From Syntrophomonadaceae bacterium (GTDB lineage: Bacteria; Bacillota; Dethiobacteria; SKNC01): 9,904 bases of DNA. Position numbers and translations under genes: made by a program. The notes below the pieces were generated by a model. The model was not told where the DNA came from. It ran no database searches and saw nothing but the letters and a program-made list of their open reading frames with translations. The stretch is from assembly GCA_003555415.1 (NCBI GenBank), contig PWHX01000094.1, forward strand, positions 1-9,904, given 5' to 3'. This document shows, one piece after another, positions 6,986 to 9,904 of this stretch (the first letter of the stretch is position 1; every line of letters starts with the position of its first letter).

Positions 6986-7049
6986 TTTGGTCTCCTTTAC
7001 ATTTTTTCTGTTTATATTTTCCCACTAATTAATTAAAGATATACCGGCA

Positions 7050-7094
7050 CACAAAAAAACACCTTAGTTAATGGTGTTATAAACCAAGGTGTTT
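7050..7094 (-). terminator. Rho-independent terminator ending the serA-fmdB unit
   Basis: On the minus strand, 7094-7082 pairs with 7069-7057 in a 13-bp stem with a single G-U, around a 12-nt loop. The 3' arm runs into seven consecutive U residues (7059-7053). It separates fmdB from the spoIIP operon, which must therefore have its own promoter within about 6990-7050. On the plus strand the T-run is weak (GTTTTAG). Confidence 0.88.
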
Positions 7095-7135
7095 TAGATT
7101 TAGATCTCCTTTTTACTGATGATGACAAATTAATG

Positions 7136-7169
7136 GCTTTCTAGTAGTTGCTGTTTTCTAGCAGCTGCT
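7136..7169 (-). repeat. 17-nt imperfect tandem duplication at the fmdB stop codon
   Basis: Minus-strand units AGCAGCTGCTAGAAAAC (7169-7153) and AGCAACTACTAGAAAGC (7152-7136) abut exactly and differ at 3 of 17 positions. The first contains the last Ser-Ser-Cys codons and stop of fmdB; the second repeats them beyond the stop. It looks like a decayed slippage duplication. Confidence 0.7.
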
Positions 7170-7355
7170 GCAGCTGGAGGAGAAACAGGTGCTGCAGCCA
7201 TTCCCACCGTCTCCCGAGCTTCTAAAAAGGGAAAGCTGTTTTTTTAGTTTCCCCTCACAATCAGGACAACTAAAACTAGAACCGTCTTCTCCTATTTTAC
7301 AAAACTTCTCTATCTTTTTTTCACAAGACAAACACTTAAATTCATAAATTGGCAT
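7158..7355 (-). CDS. FmdB-family zinc-ribbon protein
   Basis: 65-residue cytosolic protein that opens with the family signature MPIYEFKC. It carries two knuckles, C8-LS-C11 and C30-PD-C33, expected to bind one zinc, followed by a Gly/Ser/Cys-rich tail with C54, C57, C62 and C65. The family is named after a putative regulator of formamidase genes; its real function is unknown. I chose ATG at 7355 because GGGGAG ends 9 nt upstream, whereas the in-frame ATG at 7364 sits directly against that SD, and because the family starts with MPIYEF. It begins 47 nt downstream of the serA stop with no terminator between, so it is probably the second gene of the serA transcript. Its end carries a small tandem duplication. 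Confidence 0.88.
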   Translation of the reverse strand: MPIYEFKCLSCEKKIEKFCKIGEDGSSFSCPDCEGKLKKQLSLFRSSGDGGNGCSTCFSSSCSSC

Positions 7356-7402
7356 ACTTAACATCTCCCCTGCCTAAAATTTGTCAACTTAAGATCTTTG
7401 GT

Positions 7403-8980
7403 TTAGAGTTCTACAAAACGGGTTGAAAGAACAGCTTCCAGCTTGCTTATTTTCTCTAAAACTTCAGAGCTAATAGGGGAATCAACCTGGAGAACCATTA
7501 CAGCTTCACCGCCAATAGATATTCTTCCCACCTGCATGCCGGCAATATTGATCTGTTCACTCCCCAGGGTTGTTCCCACCCGGCCGATAACCCCGGGTTT
7601 ATCGATATATGTTGCTACCAGCATGTATTTAGAAGGAACAACATCAATACGATACTGGTCAATCTGCACTATCCTTACATCATCCTTGTTAAACAGGGTT
7701 CCGGAAATAGTCTTCTCCTCTTCCCGAGTTTTCACTTTAATAGTTATCAGATTGGTGAAGTTTTCTGCAGCTTTGCTGGTAATCTCCGTTATTTTCATTC
7801 CCCTTTGTTCAGCAATAGCAGGGGCATTTACATAATTTATATTCTCATCGTTTAGCATAACTTTCAGGAAGCCAATTGTCATTGAAGTGGTTAATGGAGT
7901 TACAGGATACTTAGCTATATCTCCGCTATAAGTTACCTCTATTGTTTCTATTTCTCCGTTGTAAACCTGAGTATAAAAACTACCCATCATTTCCATGAGG
8001 GGAATAAAGGGCTTAACATCAACCAGGGTCTCAGGAGGAATAGTGGCCACATTAACCGCTGTTGCTACCGGTTCGTTGAAGAGAGCACTCAACACCTGTT
8101 CTCCCACTAGAACCGCCACATTAATCTGGGCTTCCTGGGTTGAAGCTCCCAGGTGAGGCGTAACAATAATATTATCCAACTCCAACAGTGGACTGTCTAC
8201 AGCCGGCTCCTCTTCAAACACATCCAGGGCGGCACCTGCTACTTTACCGCTCTTCAAAGCTTCATAGAGAGCGTCTTCATCTATAAGGCCTCCCCGGGCG
8301 CAGTTGACAATGCGAACACCGTCTTTCATTAAAGCAATTTCTTTTTCCCCGATAAAATGATATGTTTTGTTGGTTTTAGGGGTATGAAGGGTTAAAAAAT
8401 CGGCATTTTTAATAATCTCATGGGGTTCACACAGGGTTACCCCCAGCTTCTGAGCGCTTTCCTCGGAAAGATGGGGGTCATAACCCAGTACATTCATGCC
8501 AAAGGACTTGGCTCTTTTTACCACTTCACTTCCTATTCTCCCCAGGCCAAAAACCCCCAGTGTTTTCTTGTAAAGCTCAACGCCCATAAATTTACTTTTC
8601 TTCCACTCTCGAGATTTCAGGGAAAGATAAGCCGTGGGAATATTTCTGGCCAGAGCCGACATCATGGCCATGGTATGTTCTGCTGTAGCAATAGTATTAC
8701 CTTCAGGAGCGTTTACTACCATTATGCCCTTCTGTGTTGCAGCCGGTACATCAATATTGTCTACACCAACCCCTGCTCGTCCTATAACTTTGAGCTTCTT
8801 TCCGGCATTAATTACGTCCGCTGTTACCGTAGTCTGGCTTCTTACTATCAGGGCATCATATTCCCCGATAGCATCAACAAGCTCCTCCGGGGTAAAATCA
8901 GTTTTTACGTCTACATCTACTTTTTCTTTTAATTTCATTACTCCTAGTTCTGAGATAGGATCACTAACTAAAACTTTCAT
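7403..8980 (-). CDS. serA: D-3-phosphoglycerate dehydrogenase SerA (ACT-domain form)
   Basis: Oxidises 3-phosphoglycerate to 3-phosphohydroxypyruvate with NAD, the first committed step to serine; cytosolic. Its 525 residues match the B. subtilis-type length. Substrate/NAD domains span about 1-310, with GVFGLGRIG (142-150) as the dinucleotide fold, catalytic R229 in NCARGG, a glutamate in FEEEP (255-259) and H276 in VTPHLGAS. An ASB domain (about 315-445) follows, then an ACT domain (about 452-525) with KPGVIGRVGTTLG and INIAGMQVGR, the region that binds serine for feedback inhibition. The ATG at 8980 has AAGGAGGTG upstream; the spacing is slightly long (about 11-13 nt), but MKVLVSDPIS is the right family N-terminus. 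Expression appears to be controlled by a terminator/antiterminator leader directly upstream. fmdB follows in the same transcript. Confidence 0.97.
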   Translation of the reverse strand: MKVLVSDPISELGVMKLKEKVDVDVKTDFTPEELVDAIGEYDALIVRSQTTVTADVINAGKKLKVIGRAGVGVDNIDVPAATQKGIMVVNAPEGNTIATAEHTMAMMSALARNIPTAYLSLKSREWKKSKFMGVELYKKTLGVFGLGRIGSEVVKRAKSFGMNVLGYDPHLSEESAQKLGVTLCEPHEIIKNADFLTLHTPKTNKTYHFIGEKEIALMKDGVRIVNCARGGLIDEDALYEALKSGKVAGAALDVFEEEPAVDSPLLELDNIIVTPHLGASTQEAQINVAVLVGEQVLSALFNEPVATAVNVATIPPETLVDVKPFIPLMEMMGSFYTQVYNGEIETIEVTYSGDIAKYPVTPLTTSMTIGFLKVMLNDENINYVNAPAIAEQRGMKITEITSKAAENFTNLITIKVKTREEEKTISGTLFNKDDVRIVQIDQYRIDVVPSKYMLVATYIDKPGVIGRVGTTLGSEQINIAGMQVGRISIGGEAVMVLQVDSPISSEVLEKISKLEAVLSTRFVEL

Positions 8981-9003
8981 TATTTTATATGCACCTCCTT
9001 AAA

Positions 9004-9054
9004 TTAAAAAACTCCCTCCTTAAGATAGTATGCTACTATCAGGAACGAGAGAGT
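9004..9054 (-). terminator. Intrinsic terminator (attenuator) in the serA leader
   Basis: On the minus strand ACUCUCUC (9054-9047) pairs with GAGGGAGU (9018-9011), 8 bp with one G-U. After an internal loop, GAUAGUA (9040-9034) pairs perfectly with UACUAUC (9030-9024) around a GCA loop. UUUUU (9010-9006) and AAUUU follow. It ends about 25 nt before the serA ATG, overlapping nothing but the leader, and so can only act as a premature stop for serA. Confidence 0.88.
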
Positions 9055-9135
9055 CCCCCTACCTGTGAAATTTAAAGCAAGTTACAAAAATAACCCACAT
9101 AAGTATCCTGAACAGGAATTGGGGGCAACTTCCTC
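9047..9135 (-). promoter_or_regulatory. Candidate antiterminator helix of the serA leader
   Basis: CCCCC (9125-9121) pairs with GGGGG (9059-9055). Inside it, CCUG (9116-9113) pairs with CAGG (9065-9062). Outside it, GAGG-A-AGU (9135-9128) pairs with ACU-C-UCUC (9054-9047), leaving a UG bulge (9127-9126) and one mismatch. The outer strand 9054-9047 is exactly the 5' arm of the terminator, so the two structures exclude each other. The pairing was found by eye; no folding energy was computed. Confidence 0.6.
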
Positions 9136-9251
9136 TGTCGTATGTTTTCCGGCAGCCAGTATATTGATAAAAAATATCAGCTCATATAAAGCCATTCTTT
9201 TATCAAATAGTGAAATGTTTTGCCCTATTATTTCTTTTTTTTATTAAAGAT

Positions 9252-9280
9252 AATATACCATATGTATTAACTTTAAGCAA
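9252..9280 (-). promoter_or_regulatory. Candidate sigma-A promoter for the serA leader
   Basis: On the minus strand TTGCTT (9280-9275) is 17 nt from TATATT (9257-9252), and TG one base upstream of the -10 makes an extended -10 (TGGTATATT). Transcription would begin near 9245, giving a leader of about 265 nt. The -35 lies inside the 3' arm of the hairpin that follows the upstream gene. Confidence 0.5.
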
Positions 9281-9301
9281 GTTATTTTTAGAACTTGCCT
9301 T
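9275..9301 (-). terminator. Weak terminator-like hairpin after the amidotransferase gene
   Basis: AGGCAAGUU pairs with AACUUGCUU (9-bp stem, one G-U) around CUAAAAAU on the minus strand, starting within the TAA stop codon. The downstream tract (AAAGUUAAU) is poor in U, so termination may be incomplete and some transcripts could run into serA. Confidence 0.45.
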
Positions 9302-9904
9302 AAGATGGAGGGCTTTGGGAAGCAGCAATCAAGTGTTCAAAAAGTTTTAGCATGTTTTTATCCCTTGACCACATGGCTTCCGGGTGCCACTGCACCCCCA
9401 ACACAAAATTCTTTCCAGGGTGCTCCAGGGCTTCTACTACTCCATCTTGAGCATAGGCAGAAGCTATAAATCCTGGGGCAACCCGGGCTACCGCCTGGTG
9501 GTGAAAGCTGTTTACCCGAAAAACCTCCATACCCATAATAAAAGCCAGTTTACTTTCTCTCGCCAGGGAGACTTTATGGGTGGAATACCACCGGGGAGCC
9601 TGCTGCATGTGCTTCAACCTGTTTTTCCTTTGCCTCAGATCCTGGTAAAGGGTACCCCCTGCCGCTATATTAATTACCTGCATGCCCCGGCATATGCCCA
9701 ATAACGGGAGATCTCTTTTCAAACTCTCCTCCACCAATAGTAACTCCAACTTATCCCTCTGGGGCTCTATTTCTCCCTGTTGGGGAAAAGGCTCCTGGCC
9801 AAAGATACAGGGATCCGGATCTCCTCCCCCGGAAAGCAGCAGGCCATCAAAAAAGCTAACCAGCTCTTTTATATTATCCCTGTCTTCTAGAGAAGGTATA
9901 ACCA
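9300..9904 (-). CDS. Class-I glutamine amidotransferase, PuuD/gamma-glutamyl-GABA hydrolase family (5' end cut off)
   Basis: Peptidase C26-type hydrolase that cleaves gamma-glutamyl amides; the best-known member, PuuD, releases GABA from gamma-glutamyl-GABA in putrescine breakdown. The frame is open from the window edge to TAA at 9300-9302, giving 200 residues; about 30-50 N-terminal residues lie outside. Visible motifs (fragment numbering) are DGLLLSGGGDPDP (19-31), GQEP (35-38), PLLGICRGMQVIN (66-78) with nucleophile C71, AAGGTLYQDL (80-89), NSFHHQAV (131-138) and GVQWHPE (169-175) with H173 and E175 completing the triad. A TTG at 9749 could be mistaken for a start, but the conserved GGGDP region lies upstream of it in the same frame. 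No polyamine gene is nearby, so the substrate is open. Confidence 0.92.
   Translation of the reverse strand, partial: VIPSLEDRDNIKELVSFFDGLLLSGGGDPDPCIFGQEPFPQQGEIEPQRDKLELLLVEESLKRDLPLLGICRGMQVINIAAGGTLYQDLRQRKNRLKHMQQAPRWYSTHKVSLARESKLAFIMGMEVFRVNSFHHQAVARVAPGFIASAYAQDGVVEALEHPGKNFVLGVQWHPEAMWSRDKNMLKLFEHLIAASQSPPS

Larger units (their letters stand above)
8981..9246 (-). promoter_or_regulatory. serA 5' leader RNA, candidate uncharacterised attenuator
   Basis: This gap of more than 300 nt between the amidotransferase and serA holds a structured leader rather than a gene. From the 5' end it contains a 9-bp perfect stem (9206-9198 with 9172-9164), a small CUGG/CCGG hairpin, a purine-rich GAGGAAGU strand followed by CCCCC (9135-9121), a loop region, then CAGG-UA-GGGGG, the terminator, and the serA SD. 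I find no T-box consensus (AGGGUGGNACCGCG) and none of the cores I know for SAM, glycine, lysine, THF or TPP riboswitches. The signal it senses is unknown. A protein-binding or leader-peptide mechanism is possible; a 37-codon ORF lies inside it but lacks a good SD. Confidence 0.6.

Noticed and set aside
7010..7045. Sporulation sigma promoter for DUF1614-spoIIP (GTATA, 16 nt, GGGAAAATA on the minus strand)
   Set aside because: It resembles a sigma-F or sigma-E site only loosely, with mismatches in the conserved -10 bases; too weak to list as a feature.
7098..7130. AAAAAGGAGATC downstream of fmdB as the SD of a further small gene
   Set aside because: No start codon at a usable distance opens more than a few codons before the terminator stem.
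8420..8932. 170-codon plus-strand reading frame opposite serA, and similar frames opposite spoIIP and pdaB
   Set aside because: Shadows of well-identified genes on the other strand, with no SD and low-complexity, non-homologous-looking peptides.
8981..9246. T-box riboswitch reading of the serA leader
   Set aside because: The leader length and terminator would fit, but there is no AGGGUGGNACCGCG element, no UGGN antiterminator bulge, and no recognisable Stem I AGUA/GNUG motifs.
9065..9247. 60-codon plus-strand reading frame opposite the serA leader
   Set aside because: Antisense to the structured leader, no SD, no recognisable motif, and it crosses the terminator/antiterminator helices that already explain the region.
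9747..9749. TTG as the start of the amidotransferase
   Set aside because: The frame stays open to the window edge and the upstream part encodes the conserved SGGGDP and GQEP motifs of the family.

Overview
The window looks like chromosomal DNA from an anaerobic, endospore-forming, low-to-moderate GC Firmicute, probably a member of the Clostridia. The reasons are two sporulation genes (a PdaB-type deacetylase and spoIIP), strong AGGAGG Shine-Dalgarno sites, a DUF1614 membrane protein next to spoIIP, a B. subtilis-sized SerA, an FmdB zinc-ribbon protein and a short-form ThiC behind a TPP riboswitch. I see no phage, IS, CRISPR, tRNA or rRNA signal. I cannot name a genus.

Layout. All genes except pdaB lie on the minus strand, so they read right to left. 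From the right edge: a class-I glutamine amidotransferase (PuuD/peptidase C26 type, 5' end cut off); a promoter and a leader of about 265 nt holding two mutually exclusive RNA structures; serA; fmdB; a strong terminator; then DUF1614 overlapping spoIIP by 8 nt. Next comes the one plus-strand gene, pdaB, convergent with spoIIP and apparently starting at AUU. Divergent from pdaB is paaK-hisC (13 nt apart), followed by a TPP riboswitch with its own terminator and thiC, whose last codon or stop lies beyond the left edge.

How the genes fit together. Three themes are mixed. (1) Amino-acid metabolism: SerA makes the first committed step to serine and appears to be controlled by transcription attenuation. 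PaaK with a HisC-type aminotransferase suggests aromatic amino-acid/aryl-acid interconversion as much as histidine synthesis. (2) Sporulation: SpoIIP degrades septal peptidoglycan during engulfment and PdaB acts later on the cortex or germ-cell wall; DUF1614 is translationally coupled to spoIIP. (3) Thiamine: ThiC is gated by the TPP riboswitch, which sits after hisC with no terminator between, so it may also meter read-through from paaK-hisC.

The best candidate for something undescribed is the serA leader (about 8981-9246). It has a long intrinsic terminator and an upstream C-rich strand that can form a competing antiterminator, but no T-box consensus or other riboswitch class I recognise. 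Next in interest is the AUU start of pdaB.
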